Below are positions 23,401 to 31,934 of a stretch of 64,000 nucleotides of DNA, in pieces (position 1 is the first letter of the stretch; each line of letters starts with the position of its first letter). The notes beneath the pieces are model-generated. The model was not told the DNA's origin, did not search any database, and was given only the letters and a program-made list of their open reading frames with translations. Origin of the DNA: Setophaga petechia (taxonomy: Eukaryota; Chordata; Aves; Passeriformes; Parulidae); the NCBI GenBank assembly GCA_024362935.1, contig JANCRA010000007.1:23337003-23401002 (forward strand), in the 5' to 3' direction. The position numbers and the translations under genes are program-made.

Positions 23401-26400
23401 TGCCTGCGGGAAGGGGACGCCTCCACCTCTCCCCTGCCCTGGCTGTCAGGATCAGCCCTGCCCCGGAGGGGTCCGATCCCATGGGCTCTGCACCCACCTC
23501 TGTCGTTACCTGCTCACAGGCTGGTTTTCTCCCTGTTCGTCTCCCTGGAGCAGCTCCCACGGGAGCACAGCGGCAAGGACCGCTTGGGAGCTGGCTCAGG
23601 GCAGCAGGGCCCTCCCGGCACTGGTCTGAGGGGTGGGGAGTTGTTTCTCTAAGCTGAGGGTTGGTCTGGAGATGGAGGTGTGATGGGGTGTTGAGAGAGG
23701 TGAGCAGGGAGTGAGTGCAGAGTCCCTTAACCCCCTGTACTGGGTGTGCTTGGCTCCTTGGTGAGTCCAAGCTCCCGGTCAGGATCTGTCCCAGCTCCAC
23801 CGTGCAAGCCAGTCCCCTCTGGGAGAAGGTGAGTATGGAGGGGCAGGGTCTGAGCCGTCCCGTGGAGTACCTGCTGCGTGCCCCTCTTGGCTGAGTGGGA
23901 TCTAGGGGTGCTGGTGCTGCAGGCAGGGGTTGTGCAGGTTGGCTGGTGGTGGAGAGAAGCCGTCAAGGAAGGTGGGAGCACAGTGGGTAGAAAAGAATCT
24001 GGAAAGGTTGGGGCGGGGGTGGAATTTGGGGCTGGGGGTTCTGAGGGGCAACTCTCCTACTGGATATGAGAGTGCCCCTGGTGCTGCAGCACATCAAGGG
24101 TCTGAACTCCACGGGGCAGATGCCTGTGCTGGTGGGAGGAGAAGGGCAGGCAGGGAGGGTTTCAGCACTGGGCGATTTTCACACCTCTTTTGTGCCCAGC
24201 CTGGGCTGTACTGGAGAGGGGTTGTTGCCAGTGTCAGTCCCTGGTCTGTAGCCAGGGTGTCTCTGAGTGTCCTCTTCTGGCATAGACCCAGCTCTGACTG
24301 AGCAGAGCACCCAAAAAATGTGTCAAGCTGGGCAGGTGTGAGAGGACAGTGTGTGCTGTGCAAGGTGCCTCTCTGCCCCCTGGCATGACAAGATAGGGCA
24401 GGACAGTGCTGGCCTCAGCCACCCTCTCTTCCCCTGGATTCCTTGCAGACAGTGTTGAGGATGAGTTTGAGCTCTCCACCGTCTGCCACCGCCCCGAGGG
24501 GCTGGAGCAGCTCCAGGAGCAGACCAAGTTCACCCGCAAAGAGCTGCAGGTCCTGTACCGAGGCTTCAAGAATGTGAGTACTCCTTGACTAGCTTTGATA
24601 GCCCCCACCTCTGCTGCCATGTCCACCTCGGGGTACTGCTTTGTGTGTGAAAATTTTTGGGGTTGAAGTTTATATAAGTCTACTGCCTGATCTTACCTCC
24701 AAGGAGCTCAGAGGGGAGACCTGATCCTGTGCTGTTTCCTTGGGTGCAGAGAGCCCCTTCCTGGGTGCCTGGGATTCAAAGCCCCTCCAGCAAGGGGTGC
24801 AGCCCAAAAAATCAGGGAGATGCTCCAAGCAGCCTTTCTAGCCACCCCACCAGGTGCACAGGGCTGGAGGGCAAGGCAAGGCAGACACAGGTTTTTAGGG
24901 GATGCTCAGCCCTTTTTGCAATGTGGAAGTGACACTGTGACCTTGCCCTGGCAGGAGTGCCCAAGTGGCATTGTCAATGAAGAAAACTTCAAGCAGATCT
25001 ATTCACAGTTCTTCCCTCAAGGAGGTGAGTGCCCATCCCTATCCCTGTCCCTATACACATAGGTGCCTCTGCAGGGCAGAGGGTCACCCAGCACCCCCTC
25101 ATGCTCTCTGCCTCCCTGCAGACTCCAGCACCTACGCCACCTTCCTCTTCAACGCCTTCGACACCGACCACGATGGCTCTGTCAGCTTTGAGGTGAGCTG
25201 TGGCCAGGGAGGGGGTGATGGGGTGCAGCAGGGCAAGGAGAGCACTATGGGGACCATAGACTGGAGTCAGCAGTGTTGTTGCAGATGGATGAAGAGTTGG
25301 CAGGCCTAGTGGAGTTTATTAAATTCCCAGAGGCAACAGAAACTAATGCAAACCCAAAAAAGGGGCTTTCTGTAATTTCTGGGTAGGGTTGTGTAGGGAC
25401 CCAGACTGGCAGACACAGCCGTGGCTGGGTCTTGTTCACACAAGACTGAACACATTCAGTCCTCTTGGTTGCTGTGACCCAAGGGAGTAGTGTGGAAAAT
25501 GTACAGTGTTAAGCAATTTTTTCTCCCCCAACTCTTTTTGATACCCAACATTTTGCCTTGTCAGCCCAGCCCCAGGGCGTATCAGATTTGGGGCCGAGTT
25601 CCTCCCTGCTGGAGAATCAAGCAGGGCTGTACCCTGTGTCTCTGAGGCCCTTTGTGGCTGTAACTCCCATTTGCCTGCCTGTCCATCCTTGCAGGACTTT
25701 GTGTCTGGGCTGTCCACCATCCTGCGGGGCACCATTGATGATCGCCTGAACTGGGCCTTCAACCTCTATGACCTGAACAAAGATGGCTGCATCACCAAAG
25801 AGGTGGGATGGGGGGGTCCAGACTGGTCCCCGGGGCCAGTGCAAGTCTGCACCTGGCAGGGACAAGGGCAGAACTCGGCCGAGCTCTGGAGGTGGACCTA
25901 GGGGATCAATATTTAACTGAGCTCAGCTTTGCAAATGTCCCTCCTGGCCCCATGGCACTGGTGCGACTCTGGGATGGAGGTGGATGAGTAGTGTGCAGCT
26001 TTGGGGCTCCATCACACATGCACACATGGCCCCACACTGTGCGCACAGCCAGCAGAAACACATTTGAGCACCCCACAGGTCCCTCAGGAGCATCAAGAAA
26101 AAGATGTGGGTTGGGGACCGGGCGGAGGCAGAGCCCCATGTTGACACTGCAACCCTGCTCCCCTTCCCATCAGGAAATGCTGGACATCATGAAGTCCATC
26201 TACGACATGATGGGCAAATACACCTACCCGGCCATGCGGGAGGAAGCACCCCGGGAGCACGTGGAGAACTTCTTCCAGGTGAGCTGAGCACATCCTCAGG
26301 AAGCATGAGCACTGGGGAAGCAGAGCTCCAGCACAGAGCTGCAGGGGGTGCAGTAGAAAGCACCCCACTCTGGGGATAAAGCAGGGCTGTGCTGTTCCTG

Positions 26401-26963
26401 TTGGTGCTTGGGCATGCCTGGGGCCAGGGGTGCACTGTGTCCAGCCCCTGTGGGACCTTGGCAGGGGGTACCAGGTTCTCCCTAGGGCTGGGGCTGTCCT
26501 TGCTATGCTCCCTGTGCTGTGCTTGTCTGCAGAAAATGGACCGGAATAAGGATGGTGTGGTGACAATCGAGGAGTTCCTGGAGTCCTGCCAGAAGGTAAA
26601 GTCACCAACAACTCTTATCTGAGCTAGGTCACCACCCTCTTTCTTGGGGACCTTTGTCCTTCCTGCTTCCTTTCTGCAGAGAGGGAGTGAAGCCAGGGTT
26701 CCCAGGGGCAAGGCTGGGGCTCTGCTTTGGGAACCGTACCCATGCCAGTGTCCTTGTACAGATGAGGAAAGCCATGGATCCCACTAGGGCTCTGTAGTCC
26801 CTGGGGCTCTTGTCCTATGTGCCAGAGCTGCCATGAGGGTGAAGCAAGGTTTGGGGGAGCTGCCCAGATTGCTGTTCTGTGCCCAACTTGCCTGCTTCCC
26901 ACCTGCTCCTGACAGGATGAGAACATCATGCGATCCATGCAGCTCTTCGACAGCGTGATTTAG
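5322..26963 (+). CDS. KCNIP2: Kv channel-interacting protein 2 (KChIP2), multi-promoter gene
   Basis: KChIP2 is a neuronal-calcium-sensor-family EF-hand protein that binds the N-terminus of Kv4 channels, raises their surface expression and reshapes A-type (cardiac Ito and neuronal) current. Coding exons seen: alternative starts 5322-5409, 9289-9406, 12597-12699, 17902-18022; internal N-terminal exon 23234-23329; shared core 24449-24573, 24955-25024, 25122-25192, 25695-25802, 26174-26278, 26533-26595, 26916-26963. All starts end in phase 1 and supply the G of a GAC (Asp) codon at the junction. Predicted lengths are 225, 235, 230 and 236 residues for the four start exons. The core is close to human KChIP2, for example [25 protein letters not shown] and RSMQLFD. 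The mammalian KChIP2a first exon that should precede 23234 was not located, so that isoform is incomplete in this window. Confidence 0.95.
6647..6671. promoter_or_regulatory. Tandem AP-1/MARE sites
   Basis: TGAGTCA occurs at 6647-6653 and 6656-6662, and TGAGTCT at 6665-6671, with exact 9-bp spacing. The middle copy forms the palindrome GCTGAGTCAGC (6654-6664), the core of a Maf recognition element. AP-1, Maf or NRF2-type factors could bind; this is a sequence match only. Confidence 0.45.
7315..7500. promoter_or_regulatory. AT-rich conserved-element-like island in KCNIP2 intron
   Basis: In otherwise GC-rich DNA this stretch packs TGACTCAATCAATTAACC, GATTAAAA, AATATTTTAAT, TTATTAATAATC, CTGATTAGC and CCTAATGG: many homeodomain/PBX-type TAAT and GATTA cores. 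The abrupt composition change, with no open frame or repeat character, suggests a developmental enhancer. This is inference pending conservation data. Confidence 0.45.
7961..8008. promoter_or_regulatory. MEF2 site, E-box and TATA-like cluster
   Basis: TTATTTATAC (7961-7970; MEF2-like with one mismatch, or TATA-like), E-box CAGGTG (7980-7985) and a perfect MEF2 consensus CTAAATTTAA on the - strand (7999-8008) sit within 48 bp. The combination is typical of muscle and heart enhancers and fits cardiac KChIP2 expression. Function is inferred from motifs only. Confidence 0.4.
9084..9288 (+). promoter_or_regulatory. KCNIP2: Putative promoter of KCNIP2 first exon B
   Basis: A perfect MEF2 consensus TTATTTTTAA (9084-9093), an E-box CATGTG (9102-9107) and an inverted pair GGTAATTGG (9126-9134) / CCAATTACC (9164-9172) lie within 205 bp of the exon-B ATG. 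The TAATTG cores fit homeodomain/NK-type factors and the inverted pair could bind a dimer. An out-of-frame ATG at 9281 opens an 18-codon frame that ends at 9337 and overlaps the main start, which could lower translation. Confidence 0.4.
9289..9406 (+). CDS. KCNIP2: KCNIP2 alternative first exon B (transmembrane N-terminus, unrecognised type)
   Basis: It encodes 39 residues: a short polar start ([10 protein letters not shown]), a hydrophobic stretch of about 17 residues ([17 protein letters not shown]), then [12 protein letters not shown] and one base before a GT donor (G|GTACGG). Joining to 24449 restores GAC and reads SGIE-DSVEDE in frame. This is the same junction phase and acidic ending as the other KChIP first exons, which supports a real exon. 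I do not recognise this N-terminus in the mammalian KChIP1-4 isoforms I know. The segment would anchor KChIP2 in the membrane. ATG context is good (G at -3, G at +4). Expression is unproven. Confidence 0.7.
9407..12596 (+). other. KCNIP2: KCNIP2 intron between first exons B and C
   Basis: GC-rich non-coding DNA with no recognised exon. Near its end an AT-richer patch (about 12,195-12,250) includes an RFX X-box-like GTTTCCTTAGCAAC (12212-12225) and ATTAAGCAAATCGAT, about 370 bp before exon C. Pyrimidine- and purine-rich runs follow to 12,596. Confidence 0.5.
12212..12225. promoter_or_regulatory. RFX X-box-like motif upstream of exon C
   Basis: GTTTCCTTAGCAAC is an imperfect palindrome close to the X-box consensus (GTTRCC..RGYAAC) and lies about 370 bp upstream of the KIS exon start. 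A second X-box-like site precedes exon A (4726-4739), so RFX factors may act at more than one KCNIP2 promoter. Confidence 0.35.
12597..12699 (+). CDS. KCNIP2: KCNIP2 alternative first exon C (KIS transmembrane N-terminus)
   Basis: It encodes 34 residues beginning [20 protein letters not shown] and ending EPVSLE, with a phase-1 GT donor (G|GTAACG). This is nearly the K-channel inactivation suppressor (KIS) segment of KChIP4a and matches the KChIP2x isoform described in mammals. Joining to 24449 gives SLE-DSVEDE. The segment is transmembrane, retains complexes in the ER and slows Kv4 inactivation when present in the assembly (known for the family). The start codon has a strong context (CCACCATGA). 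Confidence 0.92.
12700..17901 (+). other. KCNIP2: KCNIP2 intron between first exons C and D
   Basis: No exon was recognised. Likely regulatory islands: 14,640-14,735 (CACTAATGG, GCTAATGG), 15,225-15,300 (GATAATCAATGATGGATTA), 15,430-15,620 (see separate entry), and 16,410-16,480 (CTAATTAGC at 16419-16427 and GTTAATCACTTTTCACATTG). The remainder is GC-rich and unremarkable. Confidence 0.55.
15430..15620. promoter_or_regulatory. AT-rich island in KCNIP2 intron
   Basis: CTATCAATTTTG, CATCAATAATTCAGC, CAGATTAATATTGAATGAAG and GGATAATTGGTGCC, with a short GC-rich insert between them, form a dense set of homeodomain, PBX and SOX-type cores. There is no coding or repeat character. It is probably a conserved non-coding element; conservation was not testable here. 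Confidence 0.4.
17902..18022 (+). CDS. KCNIP2: KCNIP2 alternative first exon D (GLQTVGI-type transmembrane N-terminus)
   Basis: It encodes 40 residues starting [20 protein letters not shown], with a hydrophobic stretch ([20 protein letters not shown]) and ending LTRG, then one base before a GT donor (GAG|GTGGGA). The GLQTVGI...LK-LH-LG-ID pattern matches a KChIP4 alternative N-terminus (MLTLEWESEGLQTVGI...). Splicing to 24449 gives LTRG-DSVEDE. In KChIP4 this type of segment anchors the protein in membranes. The exon is in phase and placed between the KIS and palmitoylation exons. I do not know of a mammalian KCNIP2 transcript using it. Confidence 0.75.
18023..23233 (+). other. KCNIP2: KCNIP2 intron between exon D and the palmitoylation exon
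   Basis: No exon recognised. Items seen: an 11-T/11-G homopolymer pair followed by further G runs (18143-18170); an NKX2-type CCACTTAA (20791-20798) in a small CpG-containing patch; a pyrimidine tract (21228-21254). The exon that should precede 23234 in the classical KChIP2a transcript was searched for here without success. Confidence 0.5.
18143..18170 (+). repeat. T11-G11 homopolymer junction, possible G-quadruplex
   Basis: Eleven T (18143-18153) run directly into eleven G (18154-18164), then A and five more G, then CAGGG. The G runs could form a quadruplex on the + strand. The site is also prone to assembly error. Confidence 0.8.
23234..23329 (+). CDS. KCNIP2: KCNIP2 internal N-terminal exon with palmitoylation cysteines, GC donor
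   Basis: It encodes (G)[21 protein letters not shown] and ends SIPSLSE plus one base. It is equivalent to the human [21 protein letters not shown] segment, whose CC pair is palmitoylated and brings KChIP2 to the plasma membrane. The exon opens in phase 1 after a CAG acceptor and needs an upstream exon ending in G, which I could not find. The donor is GC, not GT (GAAA|GCAAGT); with it the join reads SLSE-N-SVEDE, as in the short human isoform (SENSVDDE). Using any other cut breaks the frame. Confidence 0.9.
24449..26963 (+). CDS. KCNIP2: KCNIP2 shared EF-hand core, seven exons
   Basis: Exons 24449-24573, 24955-25024, 25122-25192, 25695-25802, 26174-26278, 26533-26595 and 26916-26963 encode about 196 residues ending [10 protein letters not shown]-hand 1 is degenerate, as in all KChIPs (NECPSG region). 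EF2 has [13 protein letters not shown]3 [12 protein letters not shown] and EF4 [12 protein letters not shown], each with the usual acidic ligands and central Gly. Exon sizes 125, 70, 71, 108, 105, 63 and 48 coding bases and their phases fit the KCNIP family. All donors here are GT and all acceptors AG. No frameshift or stop was seen. Confidence 0.97.
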
Positions 26964-27401
26964 CTCCCGGACCTGCCTCCAGATGAGCTCTCCTGACACT
27001 GGGCCCAGAACCTTCTTCTCTCTCTTGACTTTTCCTTTGAGACTCCCCTCCTCCGGCTGCACAGACACCTCCATGGAAAGGGGCCTTCCTTCCTTGAGAT
27101 GCAGTCAGTGCCGAGATCTTCCCTTTCCCCTGGCCCAGCTCTGCTTTCCTCGGGGAATCCCAAGCAGGTGCTCCCAGATGTTGGAGCATGGGCATGGCTG
27201 GCACAGGATGAGAATTTCACCTGGATGGACCTCCCTGCACCCAATCCCGGTGGAAAAGATGCATCCTTGGGCTGCAGTAGAGGTTTTCCCCATGCACACC
27301 ACCCTGTGCAGCCACAGCTCGCCTACCCTGATCCTCCCCAGCCCCAGGAGCCCCCAGTCCCAGCTCCAGCCCAAATCCTCCAGCAACACCGTCTAGAAAC
27401 C

Positions 27402-27407
27402 AATAAA
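27402..27407 (+). terminator. KCNIP2: Proximal poly(A) signal AATAAA of KCNIP2
   Basis: AATAAA lies 439 bp after the KCNIP2 stop codon, followed within 30 bp by a CA cleavage context and G/T-containing sequence. Confidence 0.65.
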
Positions 27408-28603
27408 GTCTTGCAATGGGCACAGCCAGTGCCTCGGCTTCCTCCCCTGCCCTGGCTGTGCCCTGCTGTGGGAAGATGTCCGGTGTGTCCACTGTGAGCC
27501 ACTGGGCACCCTCCCAGTCCTGAGCCAGTGGGTGGGCAGAGGGGCCGTCCCTGGAGAAGGCGGCCACACGAGCCCTGGGGGTTCATTGCTGCATGAGCCA
27601 TGGGGAGCATCCCCTGATCCCAGGGACCCTGCTTAGACCTACAAGGCTCTTCCTGACAGGGGCAGAGGGGAGGCTAAAGGGACTCCAAGGTGACTTGTGG
27701 CACTTTTCCCCCAGGACGGATGATGTAAGGCTGGGAGAGCTGCAACCTCAGCCCCTGACCCTCAGGTTTGGGGTGCTGGCACAGGGGGACCCCAGGGATC
27801 CACTCTGAGGCTCCAGTGGAGAGACCCCCTTTCCAACCCTTCCCGAGGATGTGACAGCCATGGTATGGGGACATGTGGAAGAGGGAGATGGGCTGGTCTC
27901 TGGTGGCCATTCTGGCTCCATAGGGCTCACAGTCATGCTCCTGGCATCACTTGCTGCTGACCTTGCCCTGCTCCTGTGCCCAGACCCATCCCAGCCCACC
28001 TGCTGCCCTGGGAACGGGGGAATGAGCAATGAGGCAGAAAGGTGTCCCCACAGGATAGCCCTGTGCTGGTGACATGGCTGAGCTGGCAGCTCCTGGAGGA
28101 GAAAGTCGAGGCAGGAATTAGACAGGAGTTACTGCCATGCTTCTGGCAGGCTCGATGGTCACCTTGGGGCAGGGGACTCTTTTCCTTTTTCCTGCATGGC
28201 TGTGTGAGAGCTTGCCTGGGGACCTTGGGGATGGGTTTTTGTCACCACCAGCTCCTTGGAGATGGGTGTGTGCAGACAGGCCTGTCCTGCCCACATACCC
28301 CTCCAAGTCATAGCTTGGAGAGTGATGCCCATGGGCTAATGATCCCATGCCAACTCCAGAAGCCCCTCACAGGCACTGGGAACATACCCAGCCCTGGCAG
28401 ACCCGATTGTGGCTCCACTCTCTGTATCCTTGGCCAGGGGTGGTTTGGGCTGGCCTGAGCTGTGATGTTCTGGGATCAGCACTCATGCTGGGCCAGACCA
28501 GGGCTGAGGCCCTGGGGCTGGAGATATTAGAATTTAACCCCTGGGGCTCTGAGCCAAAGCTATGGGGCTCCTTCCCAGGGGGACCGTCCCTGTCCCAGCC
28601 CTT

Positions 28604-28698
28604 GCAGATATCACATGTTTTTTAGGCTCATTTGACACGTTATTTATCTTGCAGACATGGTGTGTTTTTTAGGTTCATTCAACACACTGTTCATCTCA
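28604..28698 (+). repeat. Two-copy 47-nt tandem repeat in KCNIP2 3' UTR
   Basis: GCAGATATCACATGTTTTTT-AGGCTCATTTGACACG... (28604-28650) is followed directly by GCAGACATGGTGTGTTTTTT-AGGTTCATTCAACACA... (28651-28698). The copies share the layout GCAGAYAT, TTTTTTAGG, TCATT, CAC and TATCT/CATCT with several substitutions. Confidence 0.75.
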
Positions 28699-29002
28699 CA
28701 GACCTGTTCCCAGGTTTGCTGTGGGGCTGAGGTCCCACTTCCATTCTCCTAAGGGTGGGAGGGCCTTACCCCTCTATCTCTTGGCACTGTTCTCCCTCCT
28801 CCCAGCTCTCTGGGGTACCCATTGTTCGCTGCCATGTGGAGCACCTGCTGCCTCCCCTCTCACGCTGTAGGTCGCATGGTGTGACCCCCTGTCCCGGGAC
28901 ATGGTGACCCACAACCCGCTTGGCATCTCCAGTCTGTTGTATATTTTGTATTATAACAATTATATGAGTTAAAAAAACAAAAGAAAAAACCAACAAAAAA
29001 CC

Positions 29003-29008
29003 AATAAA
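29003..29008 (+). terminator. KCNIP2: Distal poly(A) signal AATAAA of KCNIP2
   Basis: AATAAA sits in an A-rich stretch after TATAACAATTATATGAGTTA and is followed by TTCTGTCTTTGCATCTGTC, a T/G-rich downstream element. This is the probable major 3' end. Confidence 0.6.
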
Positions 29009-29030
29009 ATCTAACCACAATCGCTATGCA

Positions 29031-31130
29031 CATTACTGTTCTGTCTTTGCATCTGTCAGCTGCCTGGGATGGGTGCGCAGGAAAAACGAGGGGTCTCTGC
29101 AGAGGGCTGGTATCCTTTTTGGGGTGCTGTGGTTGCAGGGTGCTCTGCATGGGTGCTCTGGGAGGTTGCATGGTGGACAGGGGGCACACTGAGCTTAGCC
29201 ATGCTGTCGGTGGTCCTGTAAATACAGATTTTTCTCCTGCTAAGAGGCTGGAGGTGTTAAGGTTAAAAAGCTCTTGCATTAAGTGTGTCACATTTCAGGA
29301 GCCAGGCTGCCAGGTGTGCTTTCAGCTTGCCACAGATGCTGCTGGGTGAACCCAAGCTTGGGACCAGGTGACCCTTGTTAGGATGTGGCATTTAAGGCTG
29401 AGCTAACAGGAACGTGGTCGCCTGCCACCTTGAGGTATGGATTGGGAAGGCGTTTTCTTATGGCAACTACTGGTTGTTGGAAAAGTCCACCATTGAAAAC
29501 TGGGAAAAATTAAGTAAACAGTCATGTAAGTAAGAAAGTAGCAGAACAAGAGAGTAGTGGACCTGATGTGGGACAGCAGAATGGTCCAGGATTTGAAAGC
29601 TCAATGCAAAGAGCTGCCTGGAGACCAAACAGAGCCTTAAAAGGATGGGCTCTGGCTGGCGGGGAGAATTGCCATTGTGGGACTAGGTAAGCAGCAAGTC
29701 TGATCTTTCCAAAGCCTCTGACTCTCCAGGGACCTTTTTGGGCTGCTGGCCATCACCCAGGGCTGTGTATGGCAGTGTGAATGGGCCTGAGCACGTTTTC
29801 CCCTCTAACCCACTTTCCCTGGTATACCCTATCCCCTGAGCTCAGTTTGGCTGGTTGCTATTTCGAGCAATGACATCCAAGGGCTTGATGTGCCCTCTTG
29901 TGGCACAGGGATGCTGTGAGCCACTGATGGGATCCCTTGGGTCCTTGTCCCCAGGGGGAAAGGCAGGAAAGAGCCTGAGGTGATATTGGGAAAAACAGCG
30001 CTGTGGGGCTCAGCCTTCGAATGCTGCCAGACTTTTCACATCAAACGGGGAAAGGTTTGTGCAGGGAGTGTAGCTTTTGGAGTGGGGGGGTGGGAGAGCT
30101 GGGAGTCAAAAATAATCTGTTTAGCTCTCCCCAAAAGGGGCCCTCAGGAAGGGCCCGAGGGCAGGGAGGCCTGGATCCTTTAGGTGTGCCTTCAGCTTGC
30201 CATGAGAAGCTGCCGTGTGAGCCAGGGCTTGGATGACCCGTGTTAGTAGGAGGTGGCATTTAAGGGTGGACAGCCAAGTCATTTGGTCTATGATGAGAAC
30301 AGAGAGAAGAGCTGATGAATCCTTGGAAAAGGGCAAGTTTTTCCCAGCTTTCAGAGGCAAAGACAATAGTAGCTATGTGGTAAAACAGCTGAGCAACTGG
30401 ATGAGGCAGCTGATGCAGCCTGGGGCAGTGATTCACTCCAGCATCCTGAACACTGCCTAGAAACACAAGCATTTTGTAAAAGTATGACATTGCAACACTG
30501 GGAGAACTATTACTGTAGGACTGTTTTGTCATGATCAGAGACATGAGCACCCGTTCAGGGTCTTCTGTGACCCTGTGGTTATCACCAAGCTCTGGAGGTG
30601 TGTGAAAGTCCTGTGTGTTCTCCACCTAGATTCTGTGCATTTCTCCTCTCTAACCCTTCTGTAAAGTCTGCTCGTGTGTCAATACAATTTAGCTGGTTCC
30701 TATTTAGGGTATCTGTACAATTTCTATTTTTGCTCCTTGAAAGTTTTGGCCCGCTGATGGTGGTAACTAGAGATGCCCCTTGGCATCTTTGCTCATTGCC
30801 GGTGCCGGAAACGCAGCCGCCTTCAGTTTCTCGTCATGCCTGAGCCGCTGTCAGTGGAAATGAGCGGAAACGTGAGGTGTCTGCCCTGATGTCTGCAGGC
30901 CTTGTCCAGCCCTTCCTCGCCAGCTGGGGTTTTCGGCAGCTCTTTATTAACTTGCTCCTTGTTGGCTGGCACCTGCTGCAGCCTCCCCAGTGCTGGGAAC
31001 AAGAGAGATCACCTCAGCCCTGGGGTGCTCTCCTGCGGCTGCAGCAGGAGAGATGCTGTGCGACCTCACAACCCTCCTCTGATCTACTGATGCCATACCA
31101 CCTTCAGCATTCTCGTGGCCACCTCCAGGC
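29031..31130. other. KCNIP2-OGA intergenic region with duplicated segment
   Basis: No gene recognised. The stretch contains two related blocks (29312-29396 and 30182-30266) plus two further matching words at similar offsets, described as a repeat. The sequence becomes CpG-rich only after about 31,130, where the OGA promoter starts. Confidence 0.6.
29312..30705. repeat. Diverged direct duplication, period about 850-870 bp
   Basis: AGGTGTGCTTTCAGCTTGCC (29312) matches AGGTGTGCCTTCAGCTTGCC (30182), and similarity continues through ACCC(T/G)TGTTAG to GTGGCATTTAAGG. Two further anchors keep the order: CTCTAACCC at 29803 and 30647, and TTTGGCTGGTTGCTATTT (29846) versus TTTAGCTGGTTCCTATTT (30688). 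The copies are about 550 bp long and diverged in the middle. They could be two old repeat-element copies (for example LTR fragments) or a local duplication. Confidence 0.6.
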
Positions 31131-31934
31131 ACGGACACACCTCCAGGCGTGCCATCGCCCGTGCCGTGCCGTGAGCGTCACAGTCGTCCCCCCTCAGCCT
31201 CTCCTGTCCCCGGCGGGCCCTGCTGCGCTTGCGCAGCAGCGCGAGAACTAGGGCACGTCTCACGGGAGCCCGCGCGCCCTCCGCTCCCGCGCAGGCGCGC
31301 TCCCGCCGGGGCGCTGCGCCGCGAGGCGCAAGCGCAGAGCGAAAGTAAACACTTCCCACCCTCCTTCCCCCCTCGGCGCCGCTTCCCTACACAAACCCTA
31401 GTGCGCATGCGTACTATCCCACTGCCGCTTCCCCCTCAGTCCCTGCGGCCCCTCGCGCGTGCGCGGCGGGCGCGCGCCCCCTCCTCGCGCAAGCGCCCTG
31501 AGGCGGCCTCGGCCTCGCCCCTCCCGCAGCCAGCCCCGCCGAGCACGCGCAGTGTGCGCCCTCCCGCGCCCCGCGCCTGCGTAGACCGCGCGTGCCGCCC
31601 GCCCGCCTCATTCCCTGAGGAGCCTCCCGCGCCCCAGCCCGTTGTTCCCGCTCCACTGGCGCCGTCCCGGCTGCCCGCGTCCCTCGCTCCTTTCCCGCCG
31701 AGGCAGACGCTTCCCCTGCCCCCACGGCGGTCCCGCGGAGCGGGGCGGCTGCGGGCGGAGCGGCGCGGACCGGTTGGGGCCGGTTCCCCGCGCAGGCGCA
31801 GCGCCCCGTAAACAGGAAGCGGCGGCGGCGGCCCCGGACCGGCGGAGACAAAGGGGCTGCGGAGCGGGGACGGCAGGGACCCGGCTCGGCTCGGCCCGGC
31901 CCAGCGAGCGGTGGCGCTGGCGGCGGGCGGCAGG
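31130..31934 (+). promoter_or_regulatory. OGA: OGA CpG-island promoter with NRF1-like palindromes
   Basis: A dense CpG island precedes the OGA ATG. NRF1-type palindromes (YGCGCAYGCGCR) occur at 31224-31235, 31288-31299, 31402-31413 (TGCGCATGCGTA), 31454-31465, 31486-31497 and 31789-31800. No TATA box is seen. NRF1 clusters mark broad housekeeping promoters and suit a ubiquitous nutrient-linked gene. The island continues into intron 1 to about 32,470. Long open frames on both strands here follow from base composition. Confidence 0.8.

Larger units (their letters stand above)
26964..29030 (+). other. KCNIP2: KCNIP2 3' untranslated region (proximal and distal ends)
   Basis: No open gene follows the stop at 26961-26963. 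A proximal poly(A) signal lies at 27402 and a distal one at 29003, preceded by an AT-rich TTGTATATTTTGTATTATAA stretch typical of a terminal 3' UTR. Between them is a two-copy tandem repeat (28604-28698). Whether the 1.6 kb between the two signals is transcribed is inference. Confidence 0.5.

Noticed and set aside
31149..31811. 220-codon frame upstream of OGA
   Set aside because: Pure CpG-island product (Pro/Arg/Ala), no start context or domain; it lies in the OGA promoter.
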